Assembly (NCBI GenBank): GCA_030512335.1
Contig: JAULSU010000001.1
Span: 2,790,001-2,854,000 of the forward strand
From: Immersiella caudata
Lineage: Eukaryota; Ascomycota; Sordariomycetes; Sordariales; Lasiosphaeriaceae
Reading direction: 5' to 3'
Length of the DNA stretch: 64,000 bases
Made by a program: the position numbers and the translations under genes. Every line of letters begins with the position of its first letter. Position 1 is the first letter of the stretch. Positions 22,127-33,700 of this stretch are shown here, in pieces. A model generated the notes under the pieces. The model ran no database searches. It saw only the letters and a list, made by a program, of their open reading frames with translations, and was not told the origin of the DNA.

Positions 22127-22450
22127 GGCGGAGTCATGCGGGGGTTCTTTGCTGGAGTTTGGGGGGTTCGGTAAATGTATTACTACAGCTGTGGCAACAG
22201 CGCAGTGTCTTCAGTTCGAGGCGCGGTAATGGTTTGATGGTCAGATGGTTCTCAAAGCAGAGAGGGGCTTGTTGAAACAGTTGGGAGGGCTTGCCCGTCG
22301 CCTTGTGGGGCGCCTACCTATCACGTGGTGACGTAAACGACCGTGCAGCGTCGCGTATCAATTTGGTCAAAGCTCTCCACAGCTCAGACGTGAAATTCTC
22401 AGCCGCCGTAACATCACTCGACCAACAACTCAAATTTTCAGCAATTGAGG
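22127..22450. other. Short intergenic, rsm22 promoter
   Basis: 324 bp between the thioredoxin gene stop and the rsm22 start. No gene is seen. Confidence 0.5.
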
Positions 22451-24982
22451 ATGATTTCGACCGGGAAAATCCATAATCGCTGCCCGGGGTGCAGGGCGCA
22501 GCTTCTAGGTTTCTATGACGCCATCCTATCCTCGAAAACCTTGGCTGGGCCACATTCTTCCATTCGATCGAACCCGACGGCGATTTCTGCACTCTCGACG
22601 ACCAGGGCGTTGCGGCCGAGCTCAATACGGCAGTTTTCTTCCAGCAGGCGGCTATTTCAGGAATCTACAGATCCTACGGGAGCTCCGCCACGTCGAAACA
22701 AACACATAGAGCTGAAGGCTGAGGACAGCGAGACAATAGTGCGCCAAGCGAGACAGACTTTTGGCCAGACTTTGCCACCGGGCTACCTTTCGGACGAAGA
22801 ATACAACCTATACGTCAGACTGTACGGAAATCCACTGCGCGAAACTCAACCGGATGATGTGGGAATGCCTCACCGCGGCGAGAGTGGAGACATTGTCGAC
22901 AGCACTTCCCGCTACTCGCTGCTCCGAGAAACTGAGCATGGCGACCTCGAGGAAGTGGAGCACACCTTCCTTGAACAGAGCGGCATTGAAGGCCAGGAGA
23001 TCTCGGAAGATGTAGAGGGCCTCCAGGTGCCACCTCCCCTCACCGACGCTCAGGTCGACTACCTGAATGTAACCGCCAATAACCAACGCGAGTATGATGC
23101 GCTCGTGAAGCTACAGCGCGATTTTGAAGCTGCAAGCCTCCAGCCTGTGGAAGAGAAAGAGCACCAATCTGCGAAGAGAGAACCCAAGGAAGACAGCCAG
23201 CCAATTGCTCACGAATATGGGCGGGAACCGGATGCTGAGTACCCCGAGTGGGAGGACAAGGGCCCGCGAGCACATCCCAACACCGCTTTAGGGAAATTCG
23301 GTCCAGACCCAAGCACTGTATTCCTGCCCAGGAGCGCGCTCGTGGAGCCCATTTCCGCTCTCCTGAAGAGAGCTGATATCACACACGTCCAAGAGGCAGC
23401 CGAAAGTCTATTCGGCGGCAAGGGACTACCGCAATCCCCTGCAACCCCACCCATGAAGGGTTCTTTGCCACAGAAGCCAGTGCAGCTGGAGGCCAGTCAG
23501 CATAAAATGTCGGAGATCGAAGCCGATGCCTATATTGCCACTGTCATCCCAGGAGTGTATGCCTCGGTCATGAGCACGCTCGTCGAGGTTCGGAAGCGTC
23601 TCGGGCCAGACTGGATTCGTGGACTACTGGCTCGGGACGGAGGCAAAGGTCCTCGTGTCCTTGATGTTGGAGGTGGCGGGGCCGGTCTGGCTGCCTGGGA
23701 AGAAGTTCTTCAGACAGAATGGGACATCCTGCGGGAAAAGGGGGACGTGCAGGAGCGCGAGCCTCCAGGGAAAAAAACAGTTATTGTCGGTTCCGACCGC
23801 CTGAGGCACCGCATCTCCCGGTTTCTCCACAACACAACCTTCTTGCCGCGCTTGCCCGACTATCTGCATTCTGTCGAAGGTTCAGAGGGCCAACTGGACT
23901 CCAGCGGTAGCCCGGCGCCTCGAAAGAGGTTTGATGTCATTATCGCCACTCACCAGTTGATGCCAATGGACAAGGACTGGAAACGAGTTGCCTGGCTTGA
24001 CAACCTATGGGCGATGCTCGAGCCCCAGGGCGGTATTTTGATGGTACTGGAGAAGGGCCACCCGCGAGGGTTCGAGGCCGTGGCTGATGTGCGTCAGCGC
24101 ATCCTCGACGAGTTCATCATACCCCCCAAATCCGAAGAACGGATGGAGGAGATTGAAGCATCATCTGAGCACAAGCGTGACAGGGAAATGGGCATGATCA
24201 TTGCGCCATGCACGAACCACATCAAGTGTCCATTGTACCAAACTCCTGGACTCAGTCCTGGACGCAAGGACTTCTGTCACTTTCAACAGCGGTTCATCAG
24301 ACCCCCTTTTCTACAGCGCATTCTGGATGCGGGGCACCGCAACCATGAAGATATCAATTTTAGCTATGTCGCAGTGCGCAGGGGCACCCACCCGAGCGGC
24401 ACGCACACAGAAGAGTTCCTGCAAGGCAAGGAGGCCGCGGATCGTGCCTTTGCTGGGTATGAAGACCTCAGCAACCCGTCGCCCAACCCACTGTCCTTGC
24501 CGCGGAATATCCTCCCGCCGCTCAAGCGGCACGGTCACATCACTTTCGAGCTGTGCACACCAGCAGGCGCAGTTGAGCGCTGGGTTGTGCCCAAGTCATT
24601 TTCAAAACAGGCATACCGCGACGCGCGCAAGGCGCAGTGGGGTGACTTGTGGGCGCTCGGGGCCAAGACTCGCACCCGCAGCAACGTGCGGCTGGGACGA
24701 GCAGCTGATTGCAGCACCCTGAAAAATCCGGCAGATGGGGGTGTTCGATCACGGGCAGCGGAACTCAGGAGCAAGAAGAAAACCAAGACGGTTGATGTCA
24801 TCGTTGACCCTGTGCGTGGAGTCGTTGGGGCAAAGGAGAGACTTGGTCGGGGTCGGCAACCAGCCGAGAGACGGACACGGGGCGGCAAAGACGCGAAGTT
24901 CCGAGACCTGCTCGAAGAGGCAGAAGACGAAGAGTATGATGCAGAGGACAAGGCGGACCTCGAGCATCTTGACGAGCGGTAG
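22451..24982 (+). CDS. rsm22: Rsm22, mitochondrial ribosome small-subunit assembly factor
   Basis: A single exon of 843 residues. Rsm22 (METTL17 in animals) binds the mitochondrial small ribosomal subunit during assembly. The N-terminus is Arg/Ser-rich and matches a mitochondrial presequence (FSSSRR near residue 70). The methyltransferase-like Rossmann core has VLDVGGGGAG at 403-412. A cysteine cluster C587, C593 and C609 within PCTNHIKCPLYQ...DFC, with C702 (FELCTPAG) as a candidate fourth ligand, matches the iron-sulphur site described for this family. The length exceeds yeast Rsm22 because of an acidic region before the core and a charged C-terminal tail (basic, then acidic). An in-frame TTG lies two codons upstream; ATG at 22451 is the natural start. 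Confidence 0.9.
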   Translation: MISTGKIHNRCPGCRAQLLGFYDAILSSKTLAGPHSSIRSNPTAISALSTTRALRPSSIRQFSSSRRLFQESTDPTGAPPRRNKHIELKAEDSETIVRQARQTFGQTLPPGYLSDEEYNLYVRLYGNPLRETQPDDVGMPHRGESGDIVDSTSRYSLLRETEHGDLEEVEHTFLEQSGIEGQEISEDVEGLQVPPPLTDAQVDYLNVTANNQREYDALVKLQRDFEAASLQPVEEKEHQSAKREPKEDSQPIAHEYGREPDAEYPEWEDKGPRAHPNTALGKFGPDPSTVFLPRSALVEPISALLKRADITHVQEAAESLFGGKGLPQSPATPPMKGSLPQKPVQLEASQHKMSEIEADAYIATVIPGVYASVMSTLVEVRKRLGPDWIRGLLARDGGKGPRVLDVGGGGAGLAAWEEVLQTEWDILREKGDVQEREPPGKKTVIVGSDRLRHRISRFLHNTTFLPRLPDYLHSVEGSEGQLDSSGSPAPRKRFDVIIATHQLMPMDKDWKRVAWLDNLWAMLEPQGGILMVLEKGHPRGFEAVADVRQRILDEFIIPPKSEERMEEIEASSEHKRDREMGMIIAPCTNHIKCPLYQTPGLSPGRKDFCHFQQRFIRPPFLQRILDAGHRNHEDINFSYVAVRRGTHPSGTHTEEFLQGKEAADRAFAGYEDLSNPSPNPLSLPRNILPPLKRHGHITFELCTPAGAVERWVVPKSFSKQAYRDARKAQWGDLWALGAKTRTRSNVRLGRAADCSTLKNPADGGVRSRAAELRSKKKTKTVDVIVDPVRGVVGAKERLGRGRQPAERRTRGGKDAKFRDLLEEAEDEEYDAEDKADLEHLDER

Positions 24983-26053
24983 AGCCTGCCACTGGGCCTC
25001 CTTGCCTGAGTGTGTGCAAATAAAAAGGGACATGGTTGTATGATAGTTGGTGTATTATAGTTTGTAAGATAAATCATGGGCGCTGAGTGGTCCCAACAAC
25101 AAGAACGCGCCCAGCGTCGTGCCGCCTCCCATGATGACGGGACTCGGGTCACACAAGCGCTCTCCGCACGCGTAGATCTGCTGCGGCGCAAGGACCTTTC
25201 CCATGATGTTCGCCAGGATGATATCCACCCATTACGAGTGGCTGGACCAGGCGCTAGTAATCGATGGGCCCGGGCAAGAGTTGCGATTGGCTGGACTTGA
25301 AGGGGATGTGACCAGGGTGGTTTGCTCGTCAACTTGGATCGTGTAACGTAAGCTGGCAGCAGCTCTGCTCTTCATGTTCAAGCGAGCACGCGAAGGACAT
25401 GATGCTCCCACACCACCGTCGAGGTTGCGTCGTCAGTCCCCGAAATGGAGCCTCTACGCCAAGCTAAAATGGCGGGTAGGCTTCGGCGCGGCAACGGGCT
25501 GAGGTGGGCCGGACAGTGGAGCTTCCCGCCTATGGATTCTGGGGCTGGGAGTCTCCGTCCCCAGCACCCGATCTCGGGACGGCCAGGCATTGCCTACCGC
25601 TCCTGAGGTGCCTAGTCCCTGTGCAGCTCAAGGATTCTCGATCCACCTCGCGCAAGAAAAGAAAAACACCGCACCAACAAACCGCTGGTATTGCGACATC
25701 CTTCCTCAACTCCCAGCTCTGGGCATTTGTGAGATGGAAAGATCGAGGGTGGTATTCAAAATTCCAGCCCCTCGGACCCTCCAGCCCACACGCAGTAGTT
25801 TACGTAAACACGCGGCGCTGCACGAAGGCTCCTTCGCTACCAGATCTGCCGTGTCTCCTGTCAATCTCCCTTCTGCATCCTGTCGGACGACTTGGGACCA
25901 TCTTGAAGAGGGAGGGTAACGAGCAAATGATGCATAGCCAATAACGCCGACTGCCCAGCTCTTCGCACCCAGGCGAGCTCAGCGGGCTCGCAAGCAATTT
26001 CTTCGGTCCAGACTTGCCACTCCGCTGCTGGGCGCGCGCCAAACGCCGAGCAA
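24983..26053. other. Intergenic, no secure gene
   Basis: 1.07 kb between rsm22 and lip2. A 49-codon minus-strand frame (25055-25204) has GC-rich third positions but no recognised family (see rejected items). The rest looks non-coding. Confidence 0.4.
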
Positions 26054-27064
26054 ATGCGTCTCCAGCATTGGCACCTGCCCCATCGCGCGCCGTCGCTGTA
26101 CCCACCCTACAGCCTGGCATCGCGTGTCCAGGAGCATCTACGCCGGCGACAGCTGGACTTCAAGGATGCGGCTTGCCCCGCTGCCCCCCCACCCGGTGTG
26201 ACGGCCGCCCAACGACTGCCGCCGCGGCACCCTCCGCCGCCCACGCTCCTCTCCTTTACCCCGATGCCCACATACACCCTGGGCCGCCGCCAAACCGCCC
26301 CGCTCACCGACCACGAGGCCGCACGCCTCGAGGCGCCCCTGCGCATCATCCTTCCGGAGAAGGGCGACCGGCCTCCCAGCGCGCCTCCCGTCCCTCCACC
26401 AGCCCCGCTGCCCGTGGCAGTTCTTCATTCCCCTCGTGGCGGCCAGACGACATACCACGGGCCTGGGCAAGCCGTTCTTTGGCCAGTGCTTGACCTCAAG
26501 TCACCAGATCACAAGCAGTTCACGGTGCGTTGCTACTCTCGGCTGCTTGAGCACACCACTATTTCGGCGCTCCGAAACCTCTTTGGGCTCACAGCCTTCA
26601 CCACGGAGGATCCAGGTGTCTGGGTTTCCCCCGTCTCCCCCAACCCGCAGGCATTGAGGGATCCGGCCAAGATCGCCGCACTCGGTGTGCACCTGCGCCG
26701 CCACGTCACCGCGCTCGGTACCGCGATCAACATCGCCATGCCTAGTGCCGACGTGCTCTCCGAGGAGATGAACCCATGGGCTCGGATTGTGGCGTGCGGG
26801 CTAGAAGGCAAGGTTGTCACGAGCGTCGCGGCTGAGGTGGACGGCGGTCTGCCCTCGCTCGATGACCGGCTTGGCGGCCGTGTCAGGGAGGAAGCAGTTG
26901 CAGCGTCCTGGGCCGGCGAGCTGGCGAGGAGGATATGCGTTGACGGTGTGGATGCGGCGAAGCATGAGGATATGCTTGCGCTCGTGACAGAGATTCTCTC
27001 TCGGAGCGGCGACACAACGCCGGAAGAAGCCGAGTACGTAACAGGGTTGCAGAGGCTTTTATGA
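26054..27064 (+). CDS. lip2: Lip2, mitochondrial lipoyl(octanoyl) transferase
   Basis: A single exon of 336 residues. It moves octanoyl from acyl carrier protein to the lipoyl domains of GcvH and the 2-oxo-acid dehydrogenases, the first step of mitochondrial lipoate synthesis. The start MRLQHWHLPHRAPSLYP is basic and suits a presequence. The active-site motif RGGQTTYHGPGQAV lies at about residue 130. The conserved KIAALGVHLRRHVTALG follows, with Lys as the catalytic lysine of LipB enzymes; INIAMP comes shortly after. A Pro-rich insert at about 105-120 lies between the strand region and the RGGQ motif. Family length is normal for fungi. Confidence 0.92.
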   Translation: MRLQHWHLPHRAPSLYPPYSLASRVQEHLRRRQLDFKDAACPAAPPPGVTAAQRLPPRHPPPPTLLSFTPMPTYTLGRRQTAPLTDHEAARLEAPLRIILPEKGDRPPSAPPVPPPAPLPVAVLHSPRGGQTTYHGPGQAVLWPVLDLKSPDHKQFTVRCYSRLLEHTTISALRNLFGLTAFTTEDPGVWVSPVSPNPQALRDPAKIAALGVHLRRHVTALGTAINIAMPSADVLSEEMNPWARIVACGLEGKVVTSVAAEVDGGLPSLDDRLGGRVREEAVAASWAGELARRICVDGVDAAKHEDMLALVTEILSRSGDTTPEEAEYVTGLQRLL

Positions 27065-28778
27065 GGCGTTTCATGTGAGTAAAGGGATCTCCATTGGACA
27101 TGTAAGAGAAACATGTCCCCCATCAGTGTGACGTGTCTCACATTATGTAAAAACCATGTATAATCTCAGGCCTGATATCTCGACCAACGCCATACCTCGG
27201 ACCAAAGCTCAGCCTCCGTCAGTGAGATAGCTATCACGCAGAGCAGGGGTACCGTACCCTCACGTAGAACTGGTTTGGACACGGCCTCATCCGTGTTGAT
27301 GTATTTTTTTTATTATTTTATTATTTTTGTTTTTTGGAAGCTGAATACTGGTGGGGAGCAGACGCCCCGGTGGAACGTCCTCCGTGTTCGGAGTTGACCA
27401 GGTGCGCCTGCATTTGATCCTGATGATAGGCTCCTCTTATCATCTCGCGCCATCAGCAAAATATATGGGAAATGGTTCGGTGTGAGAAACATGCATGCGG
27501 TGTGTTGAAGGCAAAAGGCATTTCGCCACCTCTTTTACCTCTGGGGAGGTGGAATAAGTGCGTCACGGAATATCGTAGGTGGGAGGTTAGGAAGTCCTTG
27601 TCTCTCTCGGCTGGAGAAAGCATATCTTCGTATACAGTTACCAATTTGACGGCTCACACAAAAATCATTCGTACTCTCCGAGGCATAAAAAAGCTCAAGT
27701 AATGGTTAAAAATTCGCTTTTTCCTCAGACTTCGGGCTAACGACACCACACCAACCAAACCAACTGAAGCCTCAGCGGTCCGCCCATCCGGCAGACCGAC
27801 ACCCCCTTACGAGCTGCCCGACCTAGTCCAGTCAACCCTTTATCAAGGTATGTAACCACTGGGAAAATCATTTCCCCACACAGTGCACGTTATCATCACG
27901 GACATGAGGTTCAGAAAACACCGAGTCAAAACCGTTTCCCTGGCAAGCCACATTCTCACACCCTTCCTCGGGCCGTACCTGTCTGTCCTATCCTATCCAG
28001 GCGCCAGCCTTCTGATCCGGATTCATGATCCGACAGACACAGGAACGGAGGCGTGTAGCACAACATGGTTTTGACCCCACTTGCTCGCTTTTCCTCGTCT
28101 CATCACATGTTGTGATGCCATCCCAACCTGCCCCATCCGCCGCCACAACCAATTCATGCTCCCGACCCGATGAGCCGAAAAAAAAACAGAACCAAATCAA
28201 AAACGAAACACGAAACTTCCGTCTGCAGCCTTTTCTCCGCCAATTCCTTCCCGAGATACAAACGTGCCCGGGCCAGCCTGGTTCTCTGGTGGTCGTAATT
28301 TGCCGTATTAACTCAATACACGCTCTCCCCTCTCATGATAGGCGAAAGATGATAAAACGCAATGGCGAGACAGAATAAGCTCGCATGATGAACATGTTGC
28401 GCCGGTGACGGTATGCAGACTCGGACCAATGAAGCATGAAGCCATTACAACAGAAGCCATGCGCAAAGGCAAAAGCAGTGAAAAAGATAGTTGTGTCGTC
28501 ACCAATGATCACAGACCTGGGTTCCCATCCTTGGCCGGTCGAGTGTCTTCTCATGGCGTCCTGGTTGGTTTTTGGTTCATTGGGTATTGTGGCATTGGTA
28601 TTAGATGGATACTGTCCCCGTTTTTGGTTTCCGCCAAAGCCATCGATTTATTCGTCGTCAAGCCCCTTTTCCGCCCTGGATCGGACCGTGACACACAGCC
28701 TGCGTGCCACACCACTTGCCCTCGTACTTTCGCTTCTTGCGTGTTCTGCCATACCTCACGTTGCGGCACTCCATTGTC
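27065..28778. other. Intergenic, no gene seen
   Basis: 1.7 kb between the convergent lip2 and otubain genes. There are A/T-rich runs near 27300-27335 and A runs near 28180. No supported gene. Confidence 0.45.
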
Positions 28779-30714
28779 CTAAACACTGCCCCTCTTCCGA
28801 CTACCCACCCGAGGCTGCGTCTCGTAGTCATCCGTTTCGGGTTTGTACTCCTCGGGCTGGAAGTTGGGGTTGTTGTAGTGGGCCACGTTGAAGTGGCTGT
28901 TTTTAAACGTTGATGTCTGGAACGTCGGTTCTTTCCAAGGTCCATTGTCGACATACTCTGGAAGCTGGCAGTATTCGCTGAAGCGGAGAGGGTGAGTTTG
29001 CTGAGGCGGGGCTGGCGTGCGGATAGGGAGCGGGATGGGCGCCTGTTGCTCCTGGGGAAGCGCATCGACAAACGGCGTTGACATCCAGGGCGATGCTGGG
29101 CTCGGTGCGTAAGGTGATATTGGGGAGCCGGTTGCCAGTGTCGTGGGCAGCGGGTCAAAGCCGCCAGGGATAAGGGCAAGTGGGTTTGTATGCAAGTCCG
29201 TCGCTCCGTACCCGTGCAAAGTGGTTGGTGTGCTGTTGATCTCATACGTTGAAGAAAAGGCAGCGCGGTGAACCTGCAAGTCCACTGGTGCGGATGGTGG
29301 AGGAGGAGCAGGCGGGAGGTTTGCGCCTGCCAGGTAGAGGACGTCGTAGTGATCCGGGCGGAAGAGCAGGTGGATGATAGGCCCCAGCTCTGAGACGTGA
29401 CGGTTGGTGAACTCCTCGGGAAAGCGATATGTGTTGACCTGTGATCCGGGGCTCCGATCGAGATACGCCACTTGCAGGATGAAGCCCACAGGTTTGAGCA
29501 GAACCTCAACCAGAAGCATCATACCGAGATGATCGATCTCGATGTTAGGGCGCTCGATGGTCTCTGTGCTGTACCCGCTGACTCCCAAGTCCGATGTTAT
29601 AAAGGCCGAAAAGGCGTCTGGGTGACCCTTGAGCCAAGAGCTAGCTAGTAGACGAAGGTGGTAGAGGATCGAGTTAGCAACGTCGGGGTTGTTGAAGGAG
29701 TCGAACAACTCGGCCAGGGCGAGATCGCGGTTCCCTATTAGGCGGGAGATCCTATGGAACAACTCGATCGTCTCTTCGGCCATGTCCTGGAAGACAAACG
29801 GCGACAGGCCTCCCACCGTCTCGATGTAGCCATTGAAGCCCTCGATACGCTGCCTCTCAGCGTCAATCTGGGCTTTGCTGCAGTTGATAATCAGGGTCTC
29901 AAAGTAGCTGAAGCCAATAGCTGTACACCCAAGCGTCAGCGACGACACACATACGACATCCGCGCTTCCTGCGAGGGGAGCTTACCTCTCCAGCCACAAT
30001 TGCCATCCCCTTGAATGGGGCGGTAGTGCGAGTAGGTCTGGGGGAGGGCCTGGCACCGTGTTAATGCGAGCAAACGCAGTGCCATTTTGGGGGCATGGTG
30101 CATACCATCGTCTTTTGGACGTAGATTGGGTCGGCCTTGGCATACTCTTCGGTGATAGCTGTGCTCGGCGTCTTCTCGCCGACAAGAGGGCCCTACACGC
30201 CGAAGGGGGAAACCGTTAGCTGGGTGCACGCAAGTTGTAAACGGCGTGATAGGATGAGAGCCTATGTTCGTGAGGCACGCACCTTGAGATCGGGTTGATA
30301 GTCCCGCGCCGCCGCCTCCTGGGCGTGCACGTCGTCGTGGTTTGGCTCCATTTTGACGGCCGACGAAGAGTGCAAATGTGGTGGCAGTCGTTGGTGGCCC
30401 AGGACCGACGAGGTAGGGGAGGTGCTGGTCGTCGCAGAGGAGGTGCTGGCGCTGGTGCTGCTGGAGTGGTGGAACTGGAAAGACCCAGGTGCGGGGCCGA
30501 CAACCGAACTGCTGGCGCTGAAGATTGGCGTCGTGTAAATCAGGGTCCCGGCACCACCGCCGCCAGCTCCTGCCGTCCCCGGTCCGCCCCCGTATCCGCC
30601 GCCTCCACCACTCAATCCCAGTGGCGTTTGCTCGAACGTGTAGTCTGGCAAGCCGTGGCCCATCCCATAGCCGGTCGGGACCTGGATGAACGCTGTCGGC
30701 TCGGGCTGGTACAT
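28779..30714 (-). CDS. Otubain (peptidase C65) deubiquitinase
   Basis: Exons 30714-30283, 30192-30106, 30049-29986 and 29920-28779; 1725 nt, 574 residues. It cleaves ubiquitin chains as an OTU cysteine protease. The N-terminal ~150 residues are a Gly/Ser/Thr-rich low-complexity region. The catalytic domain starts near 145 (GEKTPST, EYAKADPIYVQKTM). Catalytic Cys191 sits in GDGNCGWRA, which is split by the third intron, and the catalytic His is probably H385 in RPDHYDVLY. About 150 Pro-rich residues and a Phe/Asn/Tyr-rich tail follow, ending SRKRGSV. Human OTUB1 is 271 residues, so this fungal form has long disordered extensions on both sides. Splices restore the family sequence exactly across the catalytic Cys region. 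Confidence 0.9.
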
Positions 30715-33700
30715 GCCGGAGCGTGGGACAGAAAACAGTCGGGAAAACGACGATCGGAGTCAACACAGGCGAATAAAAAACAACCGAAACCCGAAAAAGA
30801 AAGAAAAAAACCTCCTTCTTCAGCAACAGTAATCGTCAAGGCCTATTTCCTTTTTCTCGGGGCCTGACACATGAGGGCGGGCGTCGGCAAGGGCGATGTC
30901 GGCTGAGGTGTGAGCTGGCGGGAAGGTCCTGTCGGCTTCCGCGTCTGCGTCTGCGACAACGACAACGTGCGAGCTGCAAAGAGGAAACCTCCGCATGGAA
31001 GGCAGGCCGAAAATCGAGCGACAGTGGGTTTGCAGCAAGCTGATGATGATAGTGCTGCTTCGAACGTTCGTGTGCTGGGAGCAGAGGGGAAACCAAAATA
31101 CAAGAGGGTCTCAGTCCTGGCAACACTGGACTTCTTATTTTTCCGTATGTTTGTGGACGGTAAGTTTCTGTGTGGTTTGTTGGACGTTATTGGAAGGCAA
31201 GCCAGAGCCTAGCGACGGGAGTGCGGGATGTATCTTCCCGGCCGAGAGCCACAGGCACCTCGGTCGATACACAAAGGCACAGAAAGCAGCAACAGCAGCA
31301 GCACAGCGACAACGCGCCGAATGTAGGGGGAAAACAGATGGGTGAAAAGGGGGCGTGGATGAGGGCAACGACCGACTTCACAGCTGTGGCAGGGCACGCT
31401 CGCAACCAGGACTAGCAAAACAACAGAAGCAAGTCTGGAAGGAGGGCGGGTCAATAAGGGGAGGAGAGGATGAGAGCCGGGTAGGCAAGCCTGATAAAAA
31501 AATGGCCGGACGGGAGAGAAGGACAAGAAAGCAGCCAAGGGCCCTAGGAGCTGGAGCGAAGGATGTGGTACTTGGTAGTATTTCGATCTCGTCGGGTGGA
31601 GACAGCGGCCTGCCAGCCGTCCAGACCCCAATTACCTCTGCTGTTACGGAATATTGCTGCGTTTTCCCTGCGGTGGCTGCCGCAGACCAGCCGGACGTTG
31701 CCCTCTGGCCTGTCGTAGACCCTCTAAGCTGCCGCGGGTACTTTGCTTTACTGCTGTTCGCGATACTCCGTACTTCCTCCTGCACGGCACACTCCCTCTC
31801 GCGATGGGCCCCTTCGGTAAAAAAAAAACACCTAATGGGCAATCCTGGCCCGGACGCACTGGCCCATCGCCAGCAACATCGGGGCTGCTGGTCTCTTGGC
31901 AAACCCATGGCTCTGCAAGATGTGATGAGGCTTGCCGGGGTCCTCCCGGCTGCCGTTTGTTCGATGGGGGAGGCAGGCTTGAGACAGGGGGGGCCCGCGG
32001 TTTGCGGTCTGAGCTCCCCCTCTTCGCCAAAGGCCAGGGCCTGTCAACGTGATGAGCTGTCCTAAACCCTGCAGCCGCCCCCTACATTGTGCACTCCCAC
32101 TGCACCGCACTGCTCCACACCACACACTCTCAACTTTTCCACTCTTGCCAGTGGGTCGGTGTCTGTCGCTGTCGCCCCCTGATCCCGGGTTAGTTGCTAC
32201 TGGAGGAGGATGATGACGGCTCCCGCTGCGCGACACTGCTAGGCCGTTCTGGAGAAATTGAAGAGAGCCATGGGACGGGATGTGGATCTGCAATGACACT
32301 ACGGTCCATGGATACGGCACCCCACCGCTTAAAACTCCGCTGCCTCGTCTCTATTCCAAGTTCTTTCAGTCTAACGGGCACGTCAACGGAACATCGAGCG
32401 CCTCCAACGGGGCCGACCGACTGAGTCGGTACAATGACCGTTGTCTGAGGGCACGTCGGTCTGCGTTGAAATTGGCAGATGAGGGTTGCATTTTGGCCTC
32501 CTCCCACAGCTCCAAGGTCGGCTGGCGCTTCCGCACACCCTCCACACCCTCCACTTCCACGCCCTCCATGACAGCCCTCGTCCGGGGGTGGGGCTGGTGA
32601 ACTGGCTGAGGAGGCGTTGCGATAGCGCAACGAACGGGTCTTCGAATTCCGTTATGGTGGTGGTGGTGGTGCTGCTGCTGCTGCTGTCGCTCCAAGACTG
32701 CAACTCTTCTCATGGGTCCTGCACCATGATAGGACGCCGTCTCGTCTGCGACAAGGTTCTTGCTGGGACGCTGCGCATCCTAACCTCGGGCTCCGCAACC
32801 GTGAGGATTCGTTCTCTGCCATGTTGGCAGGATGGCCCGCACAGCCTGTATCAAGGCAGATCCGCCGTCTTGATGCTGCGCATATTACCTACTGCGTACG
32901 GTCCGCGAGAAACAAATGCTTTGAGCGCGGAATCGATGGAGCACCGCGTGTCCGCGGTCCAAACAACGGCTCTAGAGTTGACTAGGTTGGATGCTACATT
33001 GAAAGTCGGAGCGTGCCTAGCGCGAACGCTCCGACCTCGAATGCCAAATCAAAATTGACATGCTGCCTGTCGTTGGTGCCGCCAATTGGCTCGTGCTGGG
33101 CTTGTCACCATTTGGTGGGAAAGGGTAACTTGTGTAAAATTAACAACACACTTCCGCTTCCTCCACGATACCAGCCTCCAACGCCGCGATCACCCACAAC
33201 CGCCCACGGTAGTGCACATCCAATTCGTGTTGGATGCGCAAGCCCGCTGCTTATCGAACGAGGGTCTGTTGCTCCGTTTACCGGGCTGGTCGAACTGCTA
33301 TGAAGCAACCACTGGCACTTGAGCATAGATTTTTCCGCTTTCGGGTGTCTTGATCGGCGCCCAAATATGTATCAAGTAGGCGTCAGAGTGTCGGCGGCGT
33401 AGCCTAGGGCTTAGCACCCCACAAACCCCTCAGCTCAACACAAGCTAACGCCCGAATGGGGCTACATCGACACGCATCTCTCCGTCGAGGAGCAATAGGT
33501 GTCAAGCCATCGCCCACCGGTTCATGCGGTGCGGCAGTTCAACATAAAGTGCGCAAAAAAGGCGGGCAGAGAAATGGACATACCCCTGGGAACGACAGGA
33601 TCAAGGATGCGTATATTGAAGGGGATAGGCTCACTTGGCGGCGGCGGTTTGGCGAAAATCCTCAAACAACCAGTACCGAATCGTCCATCCGCCGCACTAC

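Noticed and set aside
24686..24734. Possible 49-nt intron near the end of rsm22
   Set aside because: GT and AG ends exist, but removal shifts the frame into a poorer C-terminus; the unspliced acidic tail looks genuine.
25055..25204. 49-codon minus-strand frame (MGKVLAPQQIYACGERL...)
   Set aside because: Third positions are GC-rich and the first residues loosely recall ATP synthase subunit k, but the rest does not fit, a stop lies just upstream, and the opposite strand also has a good-looking frame (25202-25347). Transcript data would be decisive.
24535..25332. 265-codon minus-strand frame
   Set aside because: Antisense shadow of the rsm22 3' end, rich in Arg/Ser as expected for the complement of GC-rich coding sequence.
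31355..32065. 236-codon plus-strand frame in the gene-free stretch
   Set aside because: Composition is random, with no repeats, motifs or codon bias; the opposite strand has frames of similar length.
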